In this document: piece after piece, positions 1-13,730 of the stretch
Layout of the letters: every line of letters begins with the position of its first letter
Numbering within the stretch: the first letter of the stretch is position 1
Assembly: GCA_013365325.1 (NCBI GenBank)
Contig: JABVXV010000025.1
Location: 400,135 to 464,134, forward strand
Length of the DNA: 64,000 nucleotides
Direction of reading: 5' to 3'
Origin: Dipetalonema caudispina
Lineage: Eukaryota > Nematoda > Chromadorea > Rhabditida > Onchocercidae
Notes under the pieces: generated by a model
What the model saw: the letters and a program-made list of their open reading frames with translations, nothing else
What the model was told of the DNA's origin: nothing
Database searches by the model: none
Program-made: the position numbers and the translations under genes

Positions 1-1932
1 CACAAAATTGATATCCAAAGTTCAGCCCTTTTTCCTTTAGAAAAAAACTGCAACATGTGAATGGAAAATTCATAGAATTTTATAACTATCGGAATTTGTG
101 CAATACAATTATCAATGATTTAAGAATAATTGAATTCAAACTATTACTGAAAGGGCACAGAAAGGAATAGTCATCATAGAGGCACCTCGAACTCATCGTA
201 CCTCTACTATCATTTATTATTTAGAGTACATGAACAAGGAAAAATACATATTATAGTAAAGTAAAGAAAAAAATTGGGAACAATTATGTAAAAGCAACAA
301 GTGAAATGCAAAAGAAAAAAAAAAAAAGGAAAACAACCGCATGCTGCTAATGGACAACAGTGAAAAAGGTATGCTATTTACAAGTTAAAAGCAATTCCTG
401 GAAATGTCGTAAATAAATATAACTAAAAAGTATTGGAAACAAAGAAAAAAAATTGAATGCCATAAACTAATATAGTATCACTGTACTTCAGCATAATATC
501 ATACAAAACTTTCAGCATCCATTTTACTATTCTATTCAACAGCATGACTCAATTTATGAATCTGATAGCATTCAATTTTCTTCAAAGGCATTTTTGTAAT
601 TGAGAAGACACAAAGTATCAACAGCAAAAAGGCATTTCAGGAAAAATTGCTTAAAATTAATACAAATAAAAACGTATGCACAATTTAAAGCTTGATTATT
701 TACATTTTATTAATGCCTGAAAACTTAATCTTATGAATATTATATCATTTTTTAGAAATTAATTATTATAAAAGTGAAGAGCTCACAGCTCTCACTTCCA
801 ATTTGTATCAAATTTAATAAATTTTCCCTTGCTCAACCGATTTTATAGTTTGATAATGTCACATGCCGATTTGTAAGATCTCGAATTTCTTTAACAAAAT
901 ATGACCATGGGAAATTAATCAAACTTTTCAATTTCGATTAATGAGTTTTCTAGGCGTAGAATCAGCCGTGGAATATTAAAAATTCTGAAAAGACAGTGTT
1001 TCCAGGAGTTACCAATTTACAGATATGGGTCATGACAATGAAAGATAGATTTGTTTCAGAAATTGAAAAATTTGGCGATGTAGGAATAAAATAAATTATG
1101 CTAACAACATATGAAAATAATGCATGAAAAGCAAGAACAGCAGAATTTCCATGGCCAGGAAAGATAAAAAAAAAAAACAGGCACTATAAGGTAAAGGGAA
1201 AAAATGAAGCGAATGAAAAGATAGAAATAGTGCTAATACACACAACAGAAGCCACCCAATTAACAACCATCACAGTTTCAAGAGATCTATTTCGAAACGG
1301 TATTTTAAAAAAATTGATTTGTCGAGTTAGAGATTCATAAATTCGAAACTTTGCTTACAAAACTTAAGTCCAAATAGTATCTCTAAAAGGCTATCAAATC
1401 ATCAACATTAACTAAGATTTCAAAAAAGTCTACATAAATACCATTTCAAAAAATGCGCATCCAACTTAACTTTGAGGCACACTGGCTGGAAAAAGAACGA
1501 GATCCATATAAATAAAATGAATAAAAACAATTAGGTCAAAGTAACATCCAACATGCAGCATTGATGTGAATAATGATGAATCAACATATAAATATGTTTT
1601 CATGTGGCAGCATAAAAAGTCACAGCGCCGTACACCCCCATGTAAATAATTTTAAAACATATTTAAATAACAAATTATAATATATGATTGGTAACTAAGC
1701 AGTTGTCTAATCGACGAATTACCAATTACTCGGCTAACTGAACAATTATCCAATCTGAACAATAATGAACAATAATGCCCCTTAACATTGTAAATGTTAC
1801 TTATCAATAATTAATTGTTTTTAGAGCAACTCCAACAAGAACAGTTTTATATTTCCCCGACTACTTTGGACTCAAAAATTGAAAGATGAAAGATGAACAC
1901 ATTATTTCTGCAAAAGGTTGAGAAAGGGAACT
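1..1932. other. Non-coding sequence 3' of the Delta-like gene
   Basis: This stretch lies downstream of the stop codon of the minus-strand Delta-like ligand. No reading frame of useful length, domain signature, tRNA-like box or sizeable repeat was seen on either strand. It is AT-rich, with several short A runs (for example around 314-328 and 1167-1177). It probably holds the 3' untranslated region of the ligand in its last few hundred bases and intergenic DNA beyond. I could not place a poly(A) signal close to the stop. Confidence 0.5.
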
Positions 1933-4900
1933 TCATAAATTAGTTTGTATATCGGTCACATTACGAACGACATTTTGTAGTTGCCGTCTGGAATTATCAT
2001 CCGGAGTTATCCGGTGGTTGACAATATTTGATTCTGATTCGTTATTTGTTTGTTGCAACATCACTTTCGGTACTGATAATTCATCATCAATTTCCTCATA
2101 GTAACTGCCACCATCTTCAGATGATTGTATTGGTAAAGGTGAAGGTGTAACGTCGAAATGTTTTGGATGCCGCATATCCACCTAACGTAATTTAATAGAA
2201 TATATGAACAAAAAATAAACAAATAATTTAGTAAATTTCTTCATTGGGTTTTGTGTTTGAATGCGAGAAACTTCAACGTTTGTCTCCAAAACAAAAAAGT
2301 GGAAAAAAAAAAGACCTTATTACAGCATCCCACATATACATCCTTTTTTAACGATGGCAACCTCATGTTGACAGTGGGCTCGACTGCATAACGCTCACTA
2401 TAATCAAGATCTTCACGACCTGGATAAGGTGGTAATCTTTTCTTACCAGACATCTGTAAATATAACAGCGAAATATTTTCAATTAAAACTACTACATCAA
2501 TAACTTCTACATTATTACCACTATATATACAAAGCACAGATCAAATAACAGTACAGCACTGAAGATTACTGAAATGAGAGAAATGAAAATGAATAAAAGA
2601 TTTGATAAAGAAAATTTGTTTAAATTATCCTTTCTTTGATCAAGTCGTATAATGACAATGAATGATCTCACAATGATTTTCTAGTGGTCAGAAAATTCCT
2701 TTATTTTTGCTAGTTCAATCATTTCTACAATTCTATTTTACAGTTTTATCAATTTCTCTATATAAAAATTCCGCTTATTTATTTTTACATGAATAATTTA
2801 TTAAACAAGAATTAATTGAAGGAGTCTAAACATTGCTCAAAAATTTCAAAAACAAGCTGACTGTTTGAATTCTGTTCGTCCGGTCTCGTTCAAAATAACT
2901 GATTTCAGCATTTGGGTTTGTGCATATGGACAAACATGGCTTTTGTTCGGAATATTTTGAAAGTATTCTTGAATTTCGATCATTCTGGAGGGCTGGATCT
3001 ACTAAAGACGCCCTTTTCGCTGCTTTCTGTCGATAAAAAATAACCGCAATCAACATCAATGCCAAAATACAACATGAAGAGAGTAATATAAGTAACAGGT
3101 CTCTGAAGTTTAATCCATCATTTGTAGCCTGAAATTTTGGTGATTTAAAATTTAAAAGGAAAACAGTGGAGCTATACCTACATACCAGCGAATGATCCCG
3201 TCTGATTAACTAATAGTTTGCGTCCAGATCTAACCGTATTTGGAAATCACTGTTAAGCCTATAATTTCAGTACAAAGCAGATAAGTTATGGCTAGCTACA
3301 TTCTCTCAAAGCAAATGATAACCTGTTGTTCATTTTCGATCTTTACGACAAAAGTTCTGGTGCGGTTATAATGTTGAAGTGGCCTGCACTCTGATTCAAA
3401 ATGCAAACAATTTTCACCATAGAAACACGGTGGACAGAGGCAATGAAATCCTTGAAACGAGTCGACACAGGTACCTCCATTTCTACAAATGCGAGATTGA
3501 TTGATATCAATAAAGAATATCAACTTAAATTGAGAACGAAATCTAATGCTCTATTTGTAAACAGCAAAAGTTATTTACTAGTGATCAATTAATTGGTATC
3601 TTGAATCCAAATCTTTTGATCTTAAGAAATCGTATCCAAATAAAATAAGAAACCTTTTTTTCCTTACAACATGAATTACCTGCACGAACTGCGATCACAT
3701 CCAATTTTAGCAATTTTACAATTGCTTCCCCTAAATCCAATGCGGCATTTACAATAGTATCCTCCACCTTGTACATCAATGCATTGGCCACCATTCATGC
3801 AAGGCTCGTTTAAACAAGCACTGACCGAATCTTGACATAATGTACCGCTGTATCCATCGGGACATTGGCATTTGTAATTATTCACTTCATCAATGCAACG
3901 TCCGCCATTCATGCATGGATTGAGCTGACAAATACTCTAATTTTAAAAATACACTGCAGAACTTTAAATTTCTTAAAATCAAAGCGAAATATTCTAAAAT
4001 ATTACTAGAATATGACAGATGGATAGTCCAATATTAGCAAGTGCATATATTTTTGAAATTCAAATTTCATTTTGAAAGCGAAATTTAAAACAAGCAGAAA
4101 ACGCTCGTAAAATTCCCGGATGTTATGCTTCGATTCAGCTTTTGAATAACTTGGCCGAAATTGGAAAATTTAAAGCGGAAATAAAAAAAGAAAAAAGTAT
4201 TAGAATAATTCCTTGAAAGTGGCAATTAAATACTCAAACTTACTTGTGCACACTCATTAGAGTTCTCCTCACAGTGTCTTCCAGTAAAGCCAAGCGGACA
4301 AAGACAGTCATAGCCTGCAGCACCATTTCTTTCTGCGCATTTCCCTCCTGAAATAAGCGTCCTATTTAAAAAATTAATGATCATTAATAAATTTCCATAC
4401 TGGGTGGTTCAATTAATTCCAGGGTGGTTGGCTAAATAAACTTTACCCAAAAGCGCAACAATGAATTGAATAAGTGACCTTGAAAAGAAGGAAATTCTGT
4501 AGTGTTTCCCCATAATTCCAATTCAAAGATGGTAAAAAAAGTTGAAAATTACTTTGAAAAAGTGAAAAAGGCATCATAAGGAATAAAGGTAATACTTCGA
4601 TACGATATCCTCATCAAACCAAGGTTAATTTGGTCAATATGACAGCTCAGCATGACTTTTTTTAATTGAAAAATGAAAACGAAACAGTAGGTTGAATAGT
4701 TACTGCGATCAACTGTGGGAGATCTATGTCATGAAGCACCCTATCAAATTCCCATCAGTTAAATAACATACAGCGGTTTCGATTTGAATTTAGAATTTTA
4801 GAAGAATTCTTCAAATGATACCTCCAACAATAAACTTATTCTGTTACTAATTGCTCTTCAAATGCTAAAAGCATGAACATTTACAACAATACGTTCTTCC

Positions 4901-7900
4901 TTACACTCAGCAGGCGAACGAGTCGGAAAGCCTTTGTGTAACTCACAACTCTAGTAAGCACTCCGCACCCTGCTGTGACTACAAATACTAACCGACATGT
5001 ACTACGACTAACCTACAATCTGAACTGTATCGCGTATCAATATGTTTTGAAAAACAGCAATCTCATATCAGTCTGTTGTCGTTTTGTTCATGACAAGCAA
5101 TACCAGACATAGCCAAAGTTAAGATCTTATAAAATTTCAGAAATCATAAGAATAAACTGACCGTTGAAACAGTGGACTCCATCACATGGTCTGATCTCGA
5201 TATCGCAAGTAGTACCGGTCCATCCTGACGAACAACTACAAAAGAAGACTCCACGAATATCAGTACAAGTAGCACCATTTTGACAGGGTGAATCAGAACA
5301 TGAACTAGCAACAACTTGACAGTAGCGACCGGTAAAGCCTTTCGGACAGATACAAGTATAGTTGTTTCCAGGCATATTCTGAAAGATGCATAGTCCAAAA
5401 TGAAAATATATTCAAGATCGTACATTCAAGAACCGTCATTAAAATTTTCAAACGCAGACTAAGATTGATCGGAATTAATTCTATTGTGTAAATACTGCTT
5501 TTCAAACTCTAATTTCTAAAAATAAAAACATAACATACAACACAAGTGGCTCCATTTGAACATGGCTGTAGTGAACAGTTCTGTACGCGAGTTTCACAAT
5601 TCGTTCCTGTATATCCATCCGGGCACTCACATGTATATTGCCCATGACCTGTATTCCTACATGTCGCATTATTTCTGCACGGTTGATGGCGTGTGCAGTA
5701 GTTCAAATCTATAACGATCAGAACTATAAATATTGTTTTTAATTTCATTAAAATGGCATTCATAAGAAGCATCGAACATCGACATGTGGTATGTGGTGTT
5801 TACAAGTTGCTAAAGTTGAACACTACTTTCAACACTTCATACATACATTTGTTGAATTTGATAATCTAATCACTATTACTTCAGTAATCAAATTCTAAAA
5901 GAAAAATATAAGTTTCTAGGTATAGTAAACCTTGAAATACCTTCGTTGCAAAAATGTCCTCCCCAGCCTTCATCGCAAATACATTGATTGGGCAGTTTGC
6001 AAGTGCCATGCTTACATCCCGGATATCTCACACACTGCAAAGAAGAAGATTCAACATAGAATATTTCTCGAATTCAGAAGTAATTTAAATTAAAAAAGAC
6101 CATTTCTATCCTTTGATTTCATATGTACCATTGCGATGAACTGCAAAGAGCTTACTTGATCACAATTCGGTCCAGTCCATCCGGTTTTACAGCGACATGA
6201 ACCAGGTCGGTCGCATGCACCATTGACGCAATTATCGCAGCGTGCTGAAGCTTGAACATATTGTTTATTGCACTTAGAAATAATTCCCAGATGAAACGAC
6301 TAACAACATATCTTTTCCAATCAGAACTTTCAATCCTTAATTTAACTATTAATCTGATGCAAAGAAAAAAGAAATTACTGATTCATTCATAATCTGTCCA
6401 TTAAAATTGCAAAGGATTTTATTGAGGAAGTCGAAAAATGAAGGGATTTTAATTCCAAGATAAATGATTCTATGAAGTGAAGCGCATGCTTCTTTACGAA
6501 ACTAATACACTTTTTTTTAAAAAAAAATTCAATATATTTTTAGAAAAAAAGCAAATTGGAAATAAAAGTATTTCTTGATACCTCAAATTATCAATCAGGA
6601 ATTCCATAATTCTCGTTATATTAATAATTAGACACAGAAAAATAGACAAAAATAAATATTATAATTCAGATTCTTTAAATATATTTCATGAATTAGATTA
6701 AAAGAAGAGAAAAATATGAAGTTTGCAGGTCCAAAAACATACGAGGAAGTTTTTTATACGTTTCTCTCTCACATGATCCTGTAAAAATTTGTTTCTCCCT
6801 TATTCCTGTCAACAGTGACCATTAGTTTTTCACTGTTCTGTGTCGAAAAGGGTGAAAGCAAGAATTTGGATTCTAATGATAAAACGAGCAGATGGCCGGA
6901 AAAGGTAGTATGAGAAGTCAAAAAGAAGACACAAACACAATGAGAGATGGCCTTCGAAGCAATACTAATTACTAACTGTTCACACTCTTTGCGTCAAAAT
7001 TATGTAACAAATGCTCCCTTCAATCTTAGCTTGTTTTCTATTATACTAAAGTGGCATTTATAAACTACGGATTTGTTGTTAAAGAACAGCTGTTTCTTAT
7101 CCTTATCAAAGTTTCCATCTATTTGTATGTTATTTTTTTCTAAAAATGATGTGGCATACTATTCTATATTATCTTGGCAAATCATTTCGAAAAAGGCAAC
7201 AAAAAGATGATAATGAGCAGCTGCTAGTCAGAAAAAGTACCTCAGATTTCTAGTCAAAGATTGGTGCAATCAGTTAGTATATGCCATTTAGTGTACATTA
7301 TAACATTGGAAAATTTCAGCGAAATTTTAAGAATTGATCAAAGCTTAGTGCTTTTTCACTAAAAAGAAAAAATGCACAACTTCTATGTTAATCGAACGCT
7401 CAGTATTTGCACATTAGTAGAGTTAATAAACAAAAAGGATTATGAGAGGTAAACGAAAAATACAGTGATGGGTATGGTACCGTTGAGAGGTACTTCATAT
7501 TCAGAAGAGCCGAAAAGAAATGCCTTTCATTATATTATGGATATCAATATGATCTACACTCTTACGAAAGCGAGTAAATAATAGCATGAAGCGCAAGTGC
7601 TTTCAACTTTAGCATCAATATTTTGAGTACTATTTATGAAAAACTATAGTAAAATTAGGTTTAGAAATGATAAAAGTACTGTTTCAAGACTTCTCTATCC
7701 TAACTTTGTCTTATCTACAGTCACCAAAATAGGTCACAGCCTGAAGTAAGACTGCTACATTTTGAGATGTGAAAATGCAATAACATACTCCATGATTCTG
7801 GTAAATTCAGAGTAAGTATGAAAAATGATAATTCCGTATGGGGTGTACCTGAGACGCATGTAAACTGTGGTTTAAAATTGATTTATCACAACTAGTCTGA

Positions 7901-9431
7901 ACTTCAATGGATCTCTTCGAAACCAGCTCTTTCAAATTATCAGCAACTTTATCTTCGTGCAGTAATTACAATAATAACTTATGTTTTGAAAATTACTAAA
8001 CTCATGATTTTACAATGAATGATGATTCAATTATACATATGAATGGTCATCAATATGAAACGAACCAATGTCACAACTTGGTCCTTCCCAACCAGTTGAA
8101 CATGCCAATGATCCATTCGATGTACATTGGAAATGACCAACAGTACTAGACATCGGCTGACAAAATGTGAGACATCGTGGTCCATAATAATCACTAGCAC
8201 AGGTTATCCTGTAAGCGATTTTCATTCGAAAACCATTCGTACCAACAAGCGTTTCTTCAATCCAATTTTTACCCGAAGGTATACTTTCGCGTTGGAAGCC
8301 ATCATGAGACATTAGCTTTTTCACACCTGGAATTGTAATTATGAATTTCTAGAATTTCCTCATAAAAGGTTAAAAGTGCAATGGGAAAGGGCACATTCTA
8401 GGCTGAATGGCGTCACAAGTTTTGTTGTTCACTTGGAACATTCACAAGTCAAAGTCCTGGATGTATTACTGAGAACTAATATTATAAATAATTGTTTGAA
8501 TTATCCAGCATAATCCCCCGAAAGTGCATAAAGTGAAGATAAAGGAAATAAGAATGAAATGTAAGACAGTACAATGATAAATGATTAAGATTTAGCAAGG
8601 AAGTAATCAACCGCGAAGATTCGCTGCCGATACAACCAACTGAACTAAGGTCATCAAAAAGATGCCGTATTTGATAATGAAGTGGTAAAGTAGAGACTTA
8701 GTAAAGTTAATCCGCTATAAACACTTGCACTACGTACTTGCACAACTAAACAATTTCACACTTTGTTGCTGACCTTTTGAATGTGAAGTCATAACATTCC
8801 AAGAAATAAGTATTATTTAATTTAATTTAAAATGGAAAAATTAAAAAGAAAAAAAAACATACTTCCAGTGGTCCTCCATGCTTCCGTTATTAATGTAAAT
8901 GATTCCTGAAATTAAGAATTCAAGCATACTTCATGCATATTTTTTCAGAAACCAAATAGTTTCACATAAATTTAAATTTTACTTATTGTTAAATTTCATA
9001 TAATTCACGTGAAATGCAATACAATTCACGAGGTTTCACTAAGATAATACTAACACTTTTGCATTTTATAGAACTTTAGCAAACTTTCACACAGATTATT
9101 CGACAATCTCATGCTATATGTAAAACGTTTCCCTTTCCTCATAAGACTTATGCCATCCTAAACCATATCAAATGTCTGCACCTCTCACTTTTGTTTTTCC
9201 TGGTTACACTATTTCTGCCAAACTTTTACACCATATAAATGCATTTTTTTCTTTTACGGAACCCGTGAGAAAGAACCTTGGAATGGGTTGGTGTGGATGT
9301 AGTAATATAATACTTATAGACATTAAGTATAGAAGGAAAGCAATCAATAAGAGCGGTTTTTGTTGTCGCATCCCTCGAAAATGTCATAAAAACAAGGAAA
9401 ACATAAAAAGGGCAACACAACACACACACAA

Positions 9432-9464
<33 letters not shown>

Positions 9465-11147
9465 TATACACACACACACACATACACACACATATATATA
9501 TGTATAATACGTGTTGTGTAATGCCTTTTTGAAATAAGTTAATGATTGGGAGGACATTATCATTTCACGCGGTAATAACAACAACAACAATTTCCTACCA
9601 TTAATTACGCTGATATCTTATCGGAAGTATCTATTTGGTATGAAAATACCACAAAAATGTATTATGTAGCAGGTACGTCAAAACAGTTCACTACTGCTAT
9701 CTATTTCAGTCAATTTTTTTTCCAAAAACTAATGATCTTCTAATGGGGCTTTGTTATAGTCATCCATAAACCATCATTTTTTTTTTTTCAGAATTTCTCA
9801 AATTATTTGCAATATTTTAAAATTTTTAATGCTTCTTAGTGATGATCATAAACTCTACACCATTAAAAAATCTAGAAATACGATAATAAGCGAATATTTC
9901 AGGTTCACAATACATATTTTTATGCAGGAGTAAGCAAGACACTCTTTCGGTTTCTCTCACAACAAAAAAAGGTCACCAACTATGATAACCATAAAACGAG
10001 TTGAAATCTTCCTCTTCATCTATTATCTTACCACAAAATTCATGTCAAAATAATTAATTGAACACCAATCACTATTGAATAATGAACACATTCTTTTATA
10101 CATTCTTAAAAATCTTTTTTTCCTCCACCAAAAAAGGATCGTCCAAACGAAACAAATAATATAAGAGACTGTTTTCAGTGTAAATTAAATAGTCGGCTTT
10201 CAAAAAAAAAAAAAAAAAAAAAAAAAGAAGGAAGAAAAACAAAAAATAAGCACATACTGGCCAGCCAAATTGGAATTCAATTTTTGTCCCATTGCGTAAA
10301 CGTTCCGCATCAAGTGTCACTTCACCGAATGTACATTGATTATTAAAGGTAATATGTTTCTCAAAATGCTTCAAACAAATCCTTAATTCAGGACGAAATT
10401 CCTCTTTTGAGCCAACTGTCAACGAAATCAATCGTATTTCGAATGAACCTGCACAAGAACACTGCAAAAAAAAAAGAAAAAAAAAACTCCCATCAATTAG
10501 TTATCTTAAAAATTACTATATATATTTAAGAAATTTCTTCGAGAAAGAGGTTTTTAGGATCAAATAGACATAAATTTCCAGTCATTTTCCATCAGTATAG
10601 TTTCTGATCAGAAAAAGAATTATATTTTATCAAGAAATCGACCTTTTAATGTGGTACAGTTATGTTGGCAATGATTATGGTTAAACATTTCCTTTGCCTA
10701 ATCGATGATTCGTTGTATTATTTTCAATGCCTTACTTCTTACATAGGTCATATTTTAAGCAATTGCTATTCTTCAGTACAATAGAATTTGACCATGTAGC
10801 ACGTGTAACACGCAAAAAGAATGCTAGCATATTAAAATTAAGTAGTTAGCAGAAACTCGAGCAAGTGAAAAGATCTATTCGCAAAACGAACAATGAATTA
10901 ACTAGTAAACAATAAAAATGGTAAACATGATTCAATGCATCGTTATGGATATAAGATTATCCATGAGAGTTCTTTAGCGGTAGCTAAATTTAAATTAATT
11001 TCCTCAACTAATCAAAATGTGGATAAATCATTTATATGGACGGAGTGAGTAAATTTAAATCTTTTAAATTCAAAAATACCTTACCAAACGAAGAATATTG
11101 TATCCCATGATCATAATATAGATTGGCGATACGCGATAATGGAGCAT
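1933..11147 (-). CDS. Delta-type Notch ligand (DSL protein), 14 exons
   Basis: Membrane-bound ligand for Notch receptors. Exons, 5' to 3': 11085-11147, 10258-10461, 8863-8905, 8066-8326, 6156-6244, 5941-6034, 5539-5708, 5162-5378, 4244-4347, 3680-3936, 3323-3482, 2862-3128, 2340-2453, 1933-2181. Phases agree at every junction, giving 2292 nt and 763 aa. Residues 1-21 are a short hydrophobic leader; 22-103 are the MNNL domain, including a CTFGEVTL segment and an F-T-L-I-x-E-A-W strand. The DSL domain (about 146-188) has all six cysteines around YYGPRC and GWEGPSC. EGF 1-2 (191-251) carry the DOS pattern ([22 protein letters not shown]). EGF 3-9 run to about 535; the membrane span is about 565-585, followed by RQKAAKR. 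The 178-residue tail ends Q-T-N-L. The first ATG is inferred from phase and position; a further 5' exon is possible. Family assignment is firm; orthology to a named worm gene is not claimed. Confidence 0.92.
9417..9506. repeat. (CA)n/(TA)n microsatellite in a Delta-like intron
   Basis: CA dinucleotide tract interrupted by TATA steps and ending in a short TA run. It lies inside the intron between exons 10258-10461 and 8863-8905 of the ligand gene. Confidence 0.95.
10202..10226. repeat. A25 homopolymer in a Delta-like intron
   Basis: Run of 25 A on the plus strand, so a U-rich tract in the ligand transcript. It starts roughly 30 nt after the 5' splice site of the MNNL exon (donor at 10257/10256). 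Confidence 0.95.
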
Positions 11148-13523
11148 TCTGGTGCTGCGAACGAACTCGCAGTGCGTTTTTTTTTTATTGTTGCTTTTCA
11201 ATCTTCAGGTTCGACCCAATCAAAAAAATGCAAAATAACTCAAATAAAATATTTCAGAAAGGAAAAATATGTTGCGGACCCAGTGGAGAACGTATCGATG
11301 AAATGAAACACTCCCAATTGTTTATATGATTGTATTTATATATATAATTTTCTTAATTCTGCTCTGGATATCCAGTGCACAATAGTTAGTGACAGTCTCC
11401 TATTGCATTCCAGTGTATAACTCTGAAATTTATATATTATCGGTTAATTTATGAAAAATATGAAGGGAAGAAATTCGCACGTCCCGAGAAAAATAAACAA
11501 ACAGTAAAATTACTTGGGAAAAGTTTGAAAATAAAGAAAAGACTTTATTTAATAAAAAAAAAAGCTCGAAGTTGCACTTTTCCAAGTTCATTACTGAATT
11601 ATAATACTGCTTTACTTCATTTAAGTATAAATTCATTTCGACAGAATGCACTCCTTTAATTTTGTTGAGTTAACTTTACTGCAAATATCAATAGAATTAT
11701 TAATGGAAGTTAGAGAGTGTTTCGATCCTTCGTCCAAACTGATATAACGATGGAAAGATCTGTGCCAATGCAATGATCCTACGACAAATCGCACTTCTTT
11801 TTTGACCCATGTATCCAGGGAAATTTAGAGTATTTTCAGATCTTCTAATATAGATAAAACTGAAGAGTATGCAAGCTCATTAAATTGATATATAATACCT
11901 TAACTGTAAATTCACTTTTGCTTCAATGCTCTGCCTCAAAATAAAAAAAGGATCTATTATAAATTCTGATGTGCTTATACCGGTGATATTAGAAGCGTGA
12001 AGCTTTTGTTGAAAGCTTTCAAAATTTTCCCGAGTGGTCTAATCTTTATTGATTAACTACGTTTTAGTTATGTATAACTTATTCTCCGTAGAATTTACTT
12101 TTTGTCGGATATAACAGATGTAAAATATTTCACATTTGAATATGATGCAAAGAGAAAAAAAATCAAATCTTGCTTCAACTCTTAAGTTACAAGCTTGTCG
12201 TGGGAATCACATAAAATCCTAGAAATTCTTACTCAACAAATTGCACTCGCACTGAAATACCGCAAACAGATAATAACATCGGCACATAAAAACTTCTGAC
12301 AAAGGAGTTGAGAAAAAAATTGGGAAATAATCGGGATTTCAACAAAATTTGACTTAATAAAAAAGAAAAAAGGAAAAACTAAGAGAAAGACGATTTCCTT
12401 TCCATTTATCCGACTGATACACGAAGAGCTTAAAGAATTGTTTACTCGTTAAATTTTAGATATGATACGAAAAGGATAACAGAAGTTCGAAAATTGTGTG
12501 GTGCTAGTGAGAAACGAAAAAAAAATCACGTAAAATTATAAGATAATTAGAATGAAAAGTCCTACTAAAGGGTATGTTATTTAGATTTTGTGTTGAAATC
12601 TTATAATTAAGAATGAAATTTAGTAAAATAAGATCATATATTGCAAATTAGTTTGGAAAACAGTGAAAGTTTTCGGGACGAAAGAGGACAAAAAGTGAAG
12701 TAAGATATAAAGTTTCAATATCAAATTTATTATTGTAAAATTATAACTGGACACAAAAATTAGCAACAAGACAGTTATGCTTCAACACTTACAGTATATG
12801 TAAAAAAGAGTTATAATTTTTTACCTCATTCTTTGAAATTTGAAGTGGGATATCGAATTCTTCAAAAATTATAGAAATCCCAACAGAGCTACTTTTGAAA
12901 TTTAGTTTTTGCACACAAATTGAAATTTCAACAATTTTGGTGGAAGACGATGAAAGATTATAGAACAAATAAAATGCGCAAGAAGTCAAATCAGGTATCA
13001 AGTTTTTAATACCGAGTCTGTCATTGTAGGATTACAATTGAACTAAATGATCAATTCATCAATCATTGCTGGCATAATTCTAACCTAATCCGTCCTGCTT
13101 CCCCGCCTCCCGGAAGATAGGATATTCTCGACGTGTTACATCTCGAAAAAGAGCGCTGCAACATTTCACGATAACATTTCAGTTTCATATGAATGGATGC
13201 TTTTATTCTAAGTTATCAGACGACCGATCGGGAAGGGATGATTTCTACGGCAAACTTTAAAACTGACAACAGAAATTGAAGTGACAATTGAGAAAAGGGA
13301 GGAGTTGGTAAATGAGCGACAGAATGAATCTGAAATTTATGCAAATACCGCCCTGTTCCGGTATCATTCCTAAATGAAAGATTGATAAAATTGATGATGA
13401 AATCCGAAAACAATTATGTACTCGCTTAGTAAACGGAAATTTCGTAATGATTTAGGAAATGTGGGTTGGATAAGTTTGATCATAAGTAAATAGGCCACCA
13501 TATCAGGAGAGAAATACAGGATA

Positions 13524-13730
13524 GTGTGGCATAATGCCCTACGCATACCTATTTGCCTATCTCCCGGATCGTTCACCAATAATACATGCGCGCCACGCCT
13601 TCGGGGAGCTACCGCCCGCCTCTGTTGCAGGAAATGCAAACGTAGTAGAGGGAGAGGAGAGGGAAGAAGCGTTCATACTGTGTTTGCACTCAGGACGAAA
13701 CGACAGATGGCGGCTAGGAACCATTCTTCA
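13524..13730. promoter_or_regulatory. GC-rich island, possible promoter or enhancer
   Basis: A patch clearly richer in G, C and CpG than the surrounding DNA (gcgcgcc, cttcggggagc, accgcccgcc, gggagaggagaggg), ending with the motif acagatggcggct. The motif resembles the ATGGCGGC core bound by YY1-type factors. It lies about 2.4 kb upstream of the inferred start codon of the minus-strand ligand. Short frames cross it on the plus strand but have no recognisable product. Two other GC-richer segments are nearby: cttccccgcctcccgg near 13100, and a CT-rich tract near 13860-13900. A regulatory role or an upstream 5' untranslated exon is inferred from composition alone. Confidence 0.35.

Noticed and set aside
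9172..9590. Frames of 68-111 codons on both strands
   Set aside because: Produced by the CA microsatellite inside a ligand intron.
11200..11220. ggttcgaccc, resembling a tRNA B box
   Set aside because: No A box, acceptor stem or anticodon arm could be placed upstream.
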